Origin: CAKZLS01 sp963786305
Lineage (GTDB): Bacteria > Pseudomonadota > Alphaproteobacteria > Rhodospirillales > Defluviicoccaceae
Length of the DNA stretch: 64,000 nucleotides
Assembly (NCBI GenBank): GCA_963786305.1
Contig: CAWAYL010000008.1
Span: 310,001 to 374,000, forward strand
Direction: 5' to 3'
Each line of letters begins with the position of its first letter. The first letter of the stretch is position 1. The notes under the pieces were generated by a model. That model searched no databases and had not been told where the DNA came from. It was given only the letters and a program-made list of their open reading frames with translations. The position numbers and the translations under genes were made by a program. Below, piece by piece: positions 48,675-57,830 of the stretch.

Positions 48675-49784
48675 ATGAGGTATATGAAATTAGCGTTCGC
48701 GGCTGTTTGTGCGTTTACAGCGGCGGGCGTTGGCCCAACTTGGGCGGCGGACACCATCAAGATTGGAACTGCTGGCCCAATGACGGGGCAATATGCCACC
48801 TTCGGCGAACAGATGAAGAATGGCGCGGAGATGGCTGTCATTGATATCAATGCGGCGGGCGGCGTGCTCGGGCAGCAACTCGAGCTTGTGGTGGAAGACG
48901 ACGCTTGTGATCCCAAACAGGCCGTGGCAGTGGCTAACAAAGCGGCTAGCGACGGTGTTGTCTTCATGGCGGGACATTTTTGCTCCGGATCTTCAATTCC
49001 GGCGTCTCAGGTGTACGAGGAAGAGAATATCTTGCAGATTTCGCCTGCTTCCACCAACCCTAAGCTTACCGAGGAAGGCGGCGACAATGTATTCCGCACC
49101 TGTGGCCGCGATGACCAACAGGGGGAGGTTGCTGGCAAGTACCTTGCCGACAATTTCAAGGGTGAGAAAATAGCTATTCTTCACGACAAAACAGCCTACG
49201 GTAAGGGCTTGGCCGATGAAACCAAAAAAACGTTGAACAGTCTCGGAATAGAAGAGACGCTCTACGAGGCTTATACGGCTGGCGAAAAAGATTATACGGC
49301 GATGATCAGTAAGCTGAAGGATGCGGGAGTTGGGGTTATATACGTTGGCGGTTATCATACCGAAGCGGGTTTGATGATTCGTCAAGCCCACCAACAGGGT
49401 TACAAGCCCCAAATGGTTTCCGGGGATGCGTTGGTTACCGACGAGTATTGGAAGATTACCGGCGACACGGGTGAAGGAACGCTGATGACCTTCAGTCCCG
49501 ATCCGCGCAAAAACCCGGTGGCGGCTCCGGTAGTGGAGCGTTTTCGTGCCAAGGGCATCGAGCCGGAGGGCTACAACCTTTACACCTATGGCGCAATCCA
49601 GGCGTGGGCCCAAGCTGCGGAGAAGGCCGGTACGACCGATACGGCTGCCGTCGCCACGGCGCTCCGTGAAAACCAGTTCGAGACTGTTCTGGGTGAAATC
49701 GGCTTTGACGAGAAGGGGGACGTTACCGCGCCAGGTTATGTCTTCTACGTGTGGAAAGACGGTAATTACGATTACGTGGAGTAA
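48675..49784 (+). CDS. livK: Branched-chain amino acid binding protein LivK (system 2)
   Basis: A 369-residue periplasmic binding protein. A Sec leader ends near GPTWAAD. The mature chain begins IKIGTAGPMTGQYATFGEQ, and the ligand-site region HFCSGSSIPASQVYEEE is the Leu/Ile/Val-binding type. RTCGRDDQQG and GGYHTEAGLMIRQA are also conserved. AAGGAG precedes the ATG by 9 bases. It closes the operon livHMGF-DUF6867-livK, 169 bases after the small gene, so it may have its own promoter too. Confidence 0.92.
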   Translation: MRYMKLAFAAVCAFTAAGVGPTWAADTIKIGTAGPMTGQYATFGEQMKNGAEMAVIDINAAGGVLGQQLELVVEDDACDPKQAVAVANKAASDGVVFMAGHFCSGSSIPASQVYEEENILQISPASTNPKLTEEGGDNVFRTCGRDDQQGEVAGKYLADNFKGEKIAILHDKTAYGKGLADETKKTLNSLGIEETLYEAYTAGEKDYTAMISKLKDAGVGVIYVGGYHTEAGLMIRQAHQQGYKPQMVSGDALVTDEYWKITGDTGEGTLMTFSPDPRKNPVAAPVVERFRAKGIEPEGYNLYTYGAIQAWAQAAEKAGTTDTAAVATALRENQFETVLGEIGFDEKGDVTAPGYVFYVWKDGNYDYVE

Positions 49785-49826
49785 GCGTAATCGTGCCTGT
49801 CCGGTTATCACCCACACCCACAACAT

Positions 49827-50116
49827 CTAGGGTGCGCCCACTCTCCTGAGTAAAGCTCGTCATAGGTCGGAGCGGAGGTATCTCCGGCAATGCCGAGCAG
49901 TCATCGGAAGGCGTTGAACGGGTAAAATCGTCGGTTGAAGCGGAACGTGAACTCGTTGAGATAGGCCTGAAGGTGCTGATGGCTCACGCCGTGATGGGTT
50001 CCGTTCAGCCAGGTCTTGAGGTTGGAGAAGACGAGATGGACGATTGGCAGATACTCCTCCGCCACCCGATGATCGCCTCGTTCAGCGACGGCGAGGTGTT
50101 TGAAGCCGCGCTTGAT
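49827..50116 (-). mobile_element. IS1595-family remnant (C-terminal fragment)
   Basis: On the minus strand LIKRGFKHLAVAERGDHRVA, FSNLKTWLNGTHHGVS and EFTFRFNRRFYPFNAFR are IS1595 transposase C-terminal motifs. An in-frame TGA (49901) interrupts, but the downstream text still reads LLGIAGDTSAPTYDELYSGE and then WAHP with TAG at 49827-49829. Only the last quarter of the gene remains. Confidence 0.75.
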
Positions 50117-50260
50117 GAGGCACGATCTTCGCATCCTACGACCAAATCGTCGCCCTCTGCTGCGAAGCATGGAACAAGCTCATCGACCAGCCCTGGAAAA
50201 TCATCTCCATCGGACGCCGGAAATGGGCCCATGGGTGCTGATCAGTGCAGGTTGGTATAA
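50117..50260 (+). mobile_element. IS630-family remnant (transposase C-terminus)
   Basis: The plus strand encodes IFASYDQIVALCCEAWNKLI and SIGRRKWAH, which is the end of an IS630-type transposase different from the one at 29.5 kb. It abuts the IS1595 fragment with no gap. The debris lies between livK and rpiB. Confidence 0.65.
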
Positions 50261-50435
50261 AGGCAAAAATACGAATGAGAGAGGCAGCGCGTATTTGGGC
50301 GCGACGGCTAGTGGCAAACTAGTCAGGCGATCCGCCATATGGTATTGCTTTGAGTTTCTGCATCGCAGTAGACCATCAGATTGGATCCATTCTAATCGAC
50401 AGCATATAGAACAGCATATAGATAGGTACAGCGAG

Positions 50436-50882
50436 ATGGCGAATGGCATTGTGGCCGTGGCGAGTGACCATGCCGGCTACGACCTTAAAACGGTAATCAA
50501 GGACGATCTTCTCGCGTTTGGGCTAGAGGTTCACGATCTGGGAACAAATGCGCCTGAGCCAGTCGACTATCCCGATTTTGCTTACGCGCTAGCGCGCTTG
50601 ATCGGAGAAGGAAAAGCTCAGCGTGGTGTCTTAATCTGTGGTAGTGGAATCGGAATAAGCATCGCTGCCAATCGGTGTCCGGCGGTACGCGCGGCTTTGG
50701 TCAACGATGCCCCTAGTGCGCGCATGGCCCGAAGACACAACGATGCGAATGTTATATGTTTTGGTGGGCGTATGATTGATTTTGATGCAGCGCGCGATTG
50801 CCTAAGAGTCTTTCTGGAAACAGATTTTGAGGGCGAACGCCATCAGCACCGAGTAGATAAGCTCTCTTCTCCATACTGCTAG
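50436..50882 (+). CDS. rpiB: Ribose-5-phosphate isomerase B
   Basis: A 148-residue isomerase interconverting ribose 5-phosphate and ribulose 5-phosphate, the latter being a riboflavin precursor. VASDHAGYDLK at the N-terminus, LICGSGIGISIAANR (catalytic Cys) and ARRHNDANVICFGGRMI are diagnostic. It is the first gene of the rpiB-glyA-nrdR-rib cluster and starts 8 bases before glyA on the downstream side. Confidence 0.93.
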   Translation: MANGIVAVASDHAGYDLKTVIKDDLLAFGLEVHDLGTNAPEPVDYPDFAYALARLIGEGKAQRGVLICGSGIGISIAANRCPAVRAALVNDAPSARMARRHNDANVICFGGRMIDFDAARDCLRVFLETDFEGERHQHRVDKLSSPYC

Positions 50883-50905
50883 TTTAAAGAATGGGTGATT
50901 GCAGC

Positions 50906-52231
50906 ATGTCAATGGCAAAAGCTGAACGACTTCGGTACGTTAACGAACAATTTTTCTCTATGCCGCTATCAGAGGTCGATCCTGAAGTTGACGCAGCTAT
51001 CGACGCTGAACTGGAGCGCGAGCAGAATCACATAGAACTCATTGCCTCGGAAAACATCGTTTCGCGCGCCGTGCTTCAGGCCCAGGGTTCGGTAATGACT
51101 AACAAATATGCCGAAGGCTATCCTGGGCGTCGCTACTATGGCGGATGCGAGTTCGTCGATATGGCAGAAAGTTTGGCCATTGAGCGCGCCTGCAAGCTAT
51201 TTGGGTGCGACTTTGCCAACGTCCAACCCCATTCCGGAGCTCAAGCCAACGGTGCGGTCTATCTTGCCCTGCTGAAGCCAGGCGACACGCTGTTGGGCAT
51301 GTCGTTGGCTGCGGGCGGCCATCTAACCCATGGGGCAGCCCCGGCCATGTCCGGGAAATGGCTTCATGCTGTTCAGTATGGAGTTCGCCGTGAGGACGCA
51401 CTGATAGATTTTGACGAGGTTCGAAACCTTGCTGTGGAACACAAGCCAAAGGTTATAGTGGCTGGTGGGTCGGCTTATCCCCGAACCATCGATTTTAAAC
51501 AATTCCGCGAGATCGCAAATGAGGTGGGTGCCTACTTTTTGGTTGATATGGCTCATTTCTCAGGCTTGGTGGCCGCGGGTGTTCATCCCAATCCATTCCC
51601 CCACGCGCACATTGTCACAACGACAACTCACAAGACGCTGCGCGGTCCGAGGGGAGGAATGATCCTCTGTCACGATGCAGATCTGGCAAGAAAAATAAAT
51701 TCAGCCGTTTTTCCGGGCCTGCAGGGAGGCCCGCTAATGCACATTATTGCCGCCAAGGCTGTAGCATTTGGCGAAGCCCTTCGGCCAGATTTCAAAGTTT
51801 ACGCCAAAGCGGTCGTTGAAAACGCCAAGGCATTGTCTTCGGCATTGGTCGCGCGGGGACTCGACATCGTTTCTGGGGGGACCGACACACATCTCATACT
51901 TGTAGACCTACGGTCGCTCGTCGTTTCAGGAAAAGCCGCCGAAAAGACGCTCGGTCGCGCCAATCTGACCTGCAACAAGAACGCTATTCCGTTCGATCCA
52001 GCCAAACCCATGGTGACGTCGGGAATTCGCTTGGGCACTCCTGCGGGGACCACGCGCGGATTCGGCACTGCTGAATTCAATCGCATCGGCGAATTGATCG
52101 CCAATGTGCTGGACGGTCTCGCTGCCAACCCGCTCGACAACTCTGCTGCTGAGGACCTCGCGCGAACCGAAGTTGTTGAGCTTTGCCAAAAATTTCCGAT
52201 TTATCCACGAGCCCGAGGGGCTGGCAGTTAG
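50906..52231 (+). CDS. glyA: Serine hydroxymethyltransferase
   Basis: About 441 residues. This PLP enzyme makes glycine and methylene-tetrahydrofolate from serine. The PLP lysine is in TTTTHKTLRGPRGG. ELIASENIVSRAVLQAQGS, NKYAEGYPGRRYYGG and VDMAHFSGLVAAG are all conserved. ATG 50906 is chosen; an in-frame ATG at 50891 or 50912 could also serve. It heads the conserved glyA-nrdR-ribD cluster. Confidence 0.94.
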   Translation: MSMAKAERLRYVNEQFFSMPLSEVDPEVDAAIDAELEREQNHIELIASENIVSRAVLQAQGSVMTNKYAEGYPGRRYYGGCEFVDMAESLAIERACKLFGCDFANVQPHSGAQANGAVYLALLKPGDTLLGMSLAAGGHLTHGAAPAMSGKWLHAVQYGVRREDALIDFDEVRNLAVEHKPKVIVAGGSAYPRTIDFKQFREIANEVGAYFLVDMAHFSGLVAAGVHPNPFPHAHIVTTTTHKTLRGPRGGMILCHDADLARKINSAVFPGLQGGPLMHIIAAKAVAFGEALRPDFKVYAKAVVENAKALSSALVARGLDIVSGGTDTHLILVDLRSLVVSGKAAEKTLGRANLTCNKNAIPFDPAKPMVTSGIRLGTPAGTTRGFGTAEFNRIGELIANVLDGLAANPLDNSAAEDLARTEVVELCQKFPIYPRARGAGS

Positions 52232-52303
52232 CAATCGAGCCGGCCGCTCGGTCGCGAACCGTTTTAAGGTTCGTCCGACCGGCCAGAACAGGGAATTTGA
52301 TCC

Positions 52304-52756
52304 ATGCGTTGTCCGTTCTGCGGCCACGAAGATACACAGGTAAAGGACTCCCGCCCGACCGAAGACAATGCGGCCATTCGGCGCCGGCGGTACTGTCCCG
52401 CCTGTGGCGCGCGATGGACGACTTTTGAGCGGGTACATCTAAGGGAATTGACGGTAGTCAAGAAAGGCGGCGATAAGGCGTCATTTGATCGTGATAAGTT
52501 GTTTCGGTCGCTCCGAATAGCGTTGCAGAAACGACCGGTGGATGACGACCGCATTGAGCGGGTTGTCAATAGCATCCAGCGGCGACTGGAGACGTTGGGC
52601 GAGTCAGAAATACCCTCGAAAGTCATTGGTGAAATGGCAATGGACCAGTTGGCGCATTTGGATCAAGTCGCATATGTGCGGTTTGCGTCTGTCTACAGAA
52701 ATTTCAGGGAGGCGAAGGACTTCGAGGAATTTGTGGAGACGCTGGGTGACGGTTAA
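52304..52756 (+). CDS. nrdR: Transcriptional repressor NrdR
   Basis: A 150-residue repressor of ribonucleotide reductase genes. The zinc ribbon MRCPFCGHEDTQVKDSR with the second pair CPACGARW is intact, followed by the ATP-cone domain (VVKKGGDKASFDRDKLFRSL). It lies between glyA and ribD, its classic position in alphaproteobacteria. Confidence 0.95.
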   Translation: MRCPFCGHEDTQVKDSRPTEDNAAIRRRRYCPACGARWTTFERVHLRELTVVKKGGDKASFDRDKLFRSLRIALQKRPVDDDRIERVVNSIQRRLETLGESEIPSKVIGEMAMDQLAHLDQVAYVRFASVYRNFREAKDFEEFVETLGDG

Positions 52757-52768
52757 GTCGGGTCCAAG

Positions 52769-53872
52769 GTGATTTCAGGGGACATACAATTCATGCAAGC
52801 CGCTTTGGCCTTAGCTCGACGGGGCCTTGGCAACGCGTGGCCTAACCCTGCCGTAGGATGCGTTCTTGTACGCAACGATAAAATCGTTGGACGAGGATGG
52901 ACTCAACCGGGGGGGCGGCCGCATTCAGAAACGGAGGCGTTGCATCACGCCGGGGCGGCATCTCAAGGCGCGACAGCATACGTTACTCTTGAACCCTGTG
53001 ATCATCATGGAAAGACTGGCCCGTGTACCGAGGCGTTGATCGCATATGGCATCCGGCGCGCCGTCATCGCCGTCGAGGATCCAGACCCACGCGTTTCCGG
53101 CAAAGGCATCGAACGGCTTCAACGCGCCAACATGGCCATCACGACCGGCGTTTGTCGCGAAGTTGCGGCTGAACTGAACGCCGGATTTTTCCTCTCGGTT
53201 TCTAGTGGTCGACCATTGTTTACATTGAAAGTCGCAACGACGCTTGATGGCCGCATTGCTACTCGAACAGGCCAAAGTCGTTGGATAACCGGAGCCGGAT
53301 CGCGAGCGACCGCACATGGACTGCGTGCGCAACACGACGCTATTCTAATTGGTTCAGGGACAGCTCTTACCGACGACCCCGAGCTCTCTTGTCGATTGCC
53401 GGGAATGCAAAATCTGTCGCCAGTCAGGATCATTGCCGATGCTCGGCTCCGTTTGACTCCTGGCACACAATTGGTAGAAACAGCCAGTCAGATGCCGACC
53501 TGGGTAGTTACGAGACCCTTGCCAGATCGGCGACGTCGCCGAGCCTTGGAGGAGAAAGGCGTCACTGTTATCGAAGTAGAGAGCAATGCTTGTGGCCGCC
53601 CGGCGCCAAAGGCCGTGGCTCGTGAATTGGCGAAGCGAGGGATTACCCGGGTGCTTATCGAGGGAGGCGGTGAGATTGCGGCGTCGTTCCTAACGGCGGG
53701 AATGGTCGACCGATTGGCATGGTTTCGAGCTCCTCGGATCATCGGAAGGGATGGTCTGCCTGCCGTGGGAGCCATTGGCGTGGAGTGTTTGCGGGATGCG
53801 CCGTTGTTCTCTAGGTCGGGGGTAACCCAAATTGGAGAGGATGTGTTGGAGAACTACTGCCGGCGCCGTTGA
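52769..53872 (+). CDS. ribD: Bifunctional riboflavin biosynthesis deaminase/reductase
   Basis: About 367 residues. The N-terminal deaminase has HSETEAL and TLEPCDHHGKTGPCTEAL, which bind zinc. The C-terminal reductase has KVATTLDGRIATRTGQSRWI, DAILIGSGTALTDDPEL and LIEGGGEIAASFL. It performs the second and third steps from GTP. The start may be GTG 52769 or the ATG at 52793, which has AGGGGA about 11 bases upstream. Confidence 0.93.
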   Translation: MISGDIQFMQAALALARRGLGNAWPNPAVGCVLVRNDKIVGRGWTQPGGRPHSETEALHHAGAASQGATAYVTLEPCDHHGKTGPCTEALIAYGIRRAVIAVEDPDPRVSGKGIERLQRANMAITTGVCREVAAELNAGFFLSVSSGRPLFTLKVATTLDGRIATRTGQSRWITGAGSRATAHGLRAQHDAILIGSGTALTDDPELSCRLPGMQNLSPVRIIADARLRLTPGTQLVETASQMPTWVVTRPLPDRRRRRALEEKGVTVIEVESNACGRPAPKAVARELAKRGITRVLIEGGGEIAASFLTAGMVDRLAWFRAPRIIGRDGLPAVGAIGVECLRDAPLFSRSGVTQIGEDVLENYCRRR

Positions 53873-53881
53873 GGACAGGAA

Positions 53882-54469
53882 ATGTTTACAGGAATCATCA
53901 CCGACCTAGGGGCAGTTCGAGTTGTTCGCGGGCAGGGTGCAATCATGCTGGAGATTAAAACCCGCTTTGAAATGTCCAGTGTTTCTATTGGCGCATCCAT
54001 ATGTTGTTCAGGCGTATGTCTGACCGTTGTCGACAAGGGCCCGGATTGGTTTGCCGTATCAGTCTCCCAGGAAACACGAGACCGAACAACAATTAGCAGT
54101 TGGACCGAAGGAATGGTGGTGAATTTGGAAAGGGCGTTGAAGGTAGGGGATGAAATCGGTGGGCACATGGTTTCCGGTCATGTTGACGACGTCGCTAGCA
54201 TTATTTCAATTGCCATGGAAAACGACTCTCGCCGCTTCGAGTTTGAGGCGCCTGAACGGTTGCGAGGGTTTTTGGCTAAAAAAGGATCGGTCGCTTTGGA
54301 TGGAGTTTCTTTGACCGTCAACGAGGTGATGCGGAGCCGATTTTGCGTCAATGTAATCCCACATACACTCTCCGTTACTACACTTGGGTCTGCCCGGCCC
54401 GGCGATCTCGTCAACCTGGAAGTGGATCTGTTGGCGCGGTACGTTGCCCGCCTCCGCGAAACGGAGTGA
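53882..54469 (+). CDS. ribE: Riboflavin synthase alpha chain
   Basis: A 195-residue enzyme of two lumazine-binding barrels. MFTGIITDLGAV begins the first and GGHMVSGHVDDVA the second. SVALDGVSLTVNEV is conserved. It dismutates two dimethyl-ribityllumazines to riboflavin. The gene starts 9 bases after ribD. Confidence 0.95.
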   Translation: MFTGIITDLGAVRVVRGQGAIMLEIKTRFEMSSVSIGASICCSGVCLTVVDKGPDWFAVSVSQETRDRTTISSWTEGMVVNLERALKVGDEIGGHMVSGHVDDVASIISIAMENDSRRFEFEAPERLRGFLAKKGSVALDGVSLTVNEVMRSRFCVNVIPHTLSVTTLGSARPGDLVNLEVDLLARYVARLRETE

Positions 54470-54473
54470 GATC

Positions 54474-55595
54474 GTGAGTGAGACAAACAGCTTGTCCTCT
54501 GCAGAGGAGATCATCGAAGACGCGCGCAATGGTAGAATGTTTATCCTTGTGGACGACGAGGATCGCGAGAATGAGGGTGATATTGTCGTTCCCGCGCAGA
54601 TGGCCACGCCGGATGCAATCAATTTCATGGCCAAGTATGGTCGTGGTCTTATTTGTCTGGCACTTACGCATCAGCGGGTAAAGTCGCTTAATCTTCCACC
54701 GATGGCTCGAAAAAATACGTCGCGGCATGAAACAGCGTTTACTGTTTCGATCGAAGCGCGAGAAGGTGTGACGACCGGGATATCTGCCTCCGATAGAGCA
54801 CGCACTATTGCCGTTGCCATCGATCCGTCGAAGGGTAGCGAGGATATTGTTGCACCGGGTCATGTGTTTCCGCTGGAAGCCAGGGACGGCGGTGTGCTCG
54901 TCCGTGCGGGGCACACTGAAGCTGCGGTGGACATCGCTCGATTGGCCGGACTGACGCCCGCTGGCGTCATTTGCGAAATCATGAATGATGACGGAACCAT
55001 GGCGCGGATGCCTGACTTGGTGGACTTCGCTCGAACGCATAGCCTGAAGATAGGCACTATCGCGGATCTGATAGCCTATCGCTTGCGCTATGATAGAAGT
55101 GTTGAAAGGGTTCTGGAGGCACCCTTCGAGAGTCTCTACGGTCATGGCTTTCGTATGCTGGTTTACGTAAACAATGTCGCCTATGCGGAACACTTGGCCT
55201 TAGTAAAGGGAGATCTGGTATCTGACGGCCCTGTTCTCGTTCGAATGCATGCCTTCAATATACTGGAGGACGCTCTTGGGGATACGAGCAATGGCAAGGC
55301 CGAGGAACTCCGGCAGGCGATGGGCATGGTAGATCGTGCCGGTCGGGGCGTCGTTGTTTTCCTTCGCGAGCCCTATAAAACCGCTCTTTCGGATCGCGTG
55401 AAAGCAAGAATATCGGGCAACGAAGAAAAAGGGCCACACCTTCGTGATTACGGGGTTGGCGCACAAATATTGTTGGATCTCGGTGTTCGGGAAATGGTCC
55501 TATTGTCGAATACGCGTCGAACCATTATTGGCTTACAGGGATACGGATTAAAAATCTTCGGCCAGCAAAAAATATGCGCGAGCCAGGGTGAATTG
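54474..55595 (+). CDS. ribB: 3,4-dihydroxy-2-butanone-4-phosphate synthase with degenerate GTP cyclohydrolase II-like half (reads into ribH)
   Basis: The N-terminal half is an intact DHBP synthase: LVDDEDRENEGDIVVPAQ (metal and substrate site), GHVFPLEARDGGVLVRAGHT. The C-terminal half resembles RibA, but the zinc cysteines are absent: where RibA has a cysteine-rich segment this protein has RMHAFNILEDALGD. This degenerate RibBA form is common in alphaproteobacteria. The GTG at 54474 follows GGAG. No stop codon separates it from ribH: the frame continues from GYGLKIFGQQKI through six residues into the RibH methionine. A run of six A at 55567-55572 is a likely site of a miscalled base that would otherwise end ribB. 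Confidence 0.88.
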
Positions 55596-56060
55596 ATGAG
55601 CGATGGCCAACGTGTTCTAATTGTTAATGCTCAATTCTATAAAGACGTGTCTGACCAGTTGGTAAAAGGCGCCGTTGGGGTGTTGGACGAACGGGGCGTG
55701 GAAAGTTCAAGGCTATGGGTCCCGGGGGTTTTTGAGATTCCGGCCGCTATCCGCTTTGCCATTTTTGCAATGGAATTGGACCGGAAGAACGAACAGTATG
55801 ATGGTGTCATCGCTCTTGGGTGCGTCATCCGTGGTGACACCGATCACTACGATCACATCTGCCGTGAAGCCAGTAGTGCTCTCATGCGTCTGAGCTTGGA
55901 GCATGGTATCGCCCTTGGGTTTGGAGTTCTGACGTGCGGCACCTATGAGCAGGCTCGTGTTCGCGCGGCTGTGGATGAGAAGAATAAAGGCGCCGAGGCT
56001 GCGCGCGCGTGCTTGCGGATGATGGAGATAAGGGAAGCGTTTCGCAGGGCTCCAAGATGA
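55596..56060 (+). CDS. ribH: 6,7-dimethyl-8-ribityllumazine synthase
   Basis: A 154-residue enzyme joining the DHBP and pyrimidine branches. The catalytic histidine region DTDHYDHICREASSALM, GVLTCGTYEQA and WVPGVFEIPAA are conserved. The ATG at 55596 is preceded by AGGGTG, so it can be translated on its own even though its frame is continuous with ribB. Its stop overlaps the nusB start (ATGA). Confidence 0.93.
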   Translation: MSDGQRVLIVNAQFYKDVSDQLVKGAVGVLDERGVESSRLWVPGVFEIPAAIRFAIFAMELDRKNEQYDGVIALGCVIRGDTDHYDHICREASSALMRLSLEHGIALGFGVLTCGTYEQARVRAAVDEKNKGAEAARACLRMMEIREAFRRAPR

Positions 56061-56557
56061 GCAACACGGGCGGCTTTTCACCGGGGGAGCGGAGAAACGC
56101 GACGCGATTGGCGGCGGTACAGGCTCTCTACCAGATCGACGTGGCTGACGCTCAACCCGAGGACGTCTTGCCGGCGTTCAAGGATAGACGCTGGTCGAAT
56201 GCGGATCAGCGACTTGAGCTCCCAGATCTAAATAACAAGTTGCTGGACGATCTTGTGCTGGGCGTTTCAAATCAGCGGTCGGCGGTGGATACGGCACTGA
56301 ATGGTGCTCTTTCGGGGCGGCATAGTGTCGACCGTCTGGAAATTCTTTTGCGCGCTGTCTTGCGAGCGGGCGCCTACGAACTTAAAGCTGACCTTACAGT
56401 GCCGTCAAAAGTAGTGATCAACGAATATGTGGATGTGGCCCATGCGTTTTTCGCTGGCAAGGAACCAGCCCTCGTGAATGCCGTTCTGGATCAACTTGCG
56501 CGAAAATTCCGTCCGACGGAACTGTCGAAAAGTGCGAATGGCGCCGATGGGTGTTGA
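56057..56557 (+). CDS. nusB: Transcription antitermination factor NusB
   Basis: A 166-residue all-helical RNA-binding protein. ATRLAAVQALYQIDVADAQ is the opening helix, and LRAVLRAGAYEL with VPSKVVINEYVDVAHAFF are the conserved C-terminal region. NusB pairs with NusE (S10) in rRNA antitermination. It overlaps ribH by 4 bases and thiL by several. Confidence 0.94.
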   Translation: MSNTGGFSPGERRNATRLAAVQALYQIDVADAQPEDVLPAFKDRRWSNADQRLELPDLNNKLLDDLVLGVSNQRSAVDTALNGALSGRHSVDRLEILLRAVLRAGAYELKADLTVPSKVVINEYVDVAHAFFAGKEPALVNAVLDQLARKFRPTELSKSANGADGC

Positions 56558-57563
56558 CCGACTTAGCGAATTCGAACTGATATCCCAATTTTTTGCTCCT
56601 CTAGCAGCGGGAGAACCGGGCGCCCTCGGTCTGTTGGATGACGCCGCCATCATCCCATTGCAGTTTGGCCATCGCGTGGTTGTGACGACCGATACCATAG
56701 TGTCCGAGATCCACTTCCTGTCATCCGACCCACCCGATGCCGTTGCGGCCAAAGCGCTTGCAGTGAACCTGTCAGACCTTGCGGCTATGGGTGCCATTCC
56801 AAGAGTATATACATTGTCGCTGGTGCTGCCGCGAGCCTGGAAGCGGGACCATGCAAGATCGTGGTTAGAGTGTTTTTGTAGTCGACTGGCTCTGGACCAA
56901 CGGGCGGCGGGTATGCATCTTGTTGGCGGCGATACGGTTGCCTCGCCCGGACCTCTAAGCATTACTGTCACCGCATTGGGCGCGATCAGGGAAGGGGAAG
57001 AATTGCGTCGGTCGACCGCCCGCGCCGGGGACTTGCTGTACGTTTCCGGCACGATCGGGGATGCGGCTTTGGGCCTTAAGTACATTTTAGGAGAGCTGCC
57101 GAATTTGCCCGCTGACCTTGGTAATACACTCGCCAACCGATATCGATTTCCAGAAGCCAGAATTGAGCTTGGCCGCGATTTGGTTGGGGTTGCTCGAAGC
57201 GCAGCAGACGTATCGGATGGCTTGGTGGCCGACATTGAACACATTTGCACCGCCTCAAACGTTTCGGCGATCATTGAGGCCACGCTAGTGCCGATGTCTT
57301 CGCCAGCTCGCTTCGCCATCGCGGCTGACGCTGAGTTATTTGCAGTGGCTTTGACGGGTGGAGACGATTACGAACTGGTTTTCACGGCACCGGCGGCGCG
57401 CAGCGAAGCTGTTCAGTCAATTTCCGATCGATTGGGTATATTGTTGACGCCTATCGGGCGCATTTACCCGGCAGACTGCGAAAGCCGAAGAGAGGAAGTT
57501 GTTTTATTGGGATCAGATGGTCGTCCAATTGAATTACGGACACGCGGCTACCAACATTTTTGA
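56538..57563 (+). CDS. thiL: Thiamine-monophosphate kinase
   Basis: About 341 residues, making thiamine diphosphate from the monophosphate with ATP. LSEFELISQFFAPLA begins the protein. LGLLDDAAIIPL and VTTDTIVSEIHF (metal-binding aspartates), GGDTVASPGPLSIT, VSGTIGDAALG and ADVSDGLVADIEH are conserved. The start is ATG 56538 or 56547, both inside the end of nusB. Confidence 0.93.
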   Translation: MAPMGVDRLSEFELISQFFAPLAAGEPGALGLLDDAAIIPLQFGHRVVVTTDTIVSEIHFLSSDPPDAVAAKALAVNLSDLAAMGAIPRVYTLSLVLPRAWKRDHARSWLECFCSRLALDQRAAGMHLVGGDTVASPGPLSITVTALGAIREGEELRRSTARAGDLLYVSGTIGDAALGLKYILGELPNLPADLGNTLANRYRFPEARIELGRDLVGVARSAADVSDGLVADIEHICTASNVSAIIEATLVPMSSPARFAIAADAELFAVALTGGDDYELVFTAPAARSEAVQSISDRLGILLTPIGRIYPADCESRREEVVLLGSDGRPIELRTRGYQHF

Positions 57564-57647
57564 CATTTCCCTCGGCGAACAGCGCCAAAGCGATCTTTCC
57601 ACGTCACGCACATCGTCTGACCACACCAAACTATCGGCAGTTCGTGT

Positions 57648-57795
57648 AGCGCGACAATCTGGAAGAGAAGAGCGCGACAATCTGGATGAGAATTTGGTGC
57701 CGCGATAGTGGTGATGATTGCGGCATGGATTGTCGCGCGCAAGCGGCATTCTCATCTTGATTGACGCAACGCTCTCACTTTGATTGTCGCGCTGC
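57648..57795. repeat. Cluster of direct and inverted copies of AGCGCGACAATCT (IS21-like end)
   Basis: AGCGCGACAATCTGGA occurs at 57648-57663 and 57671-57686. Inverted copies of the core GATTGTCGCGC occur at about 57728 and 57782. GATGAGAAT (57685-57693) is mirrored by ATTCTCATC (57749-57757). Multiple terminal repeats of this kind are typical of IS21-family ends; no istA or istB gene is present, so this would be a relic. Confidence 0.5.
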
Positions 57796-57830
57796 AGCCC
57801 GGTAGACCTATAGATCCACGCCCATGGTCG

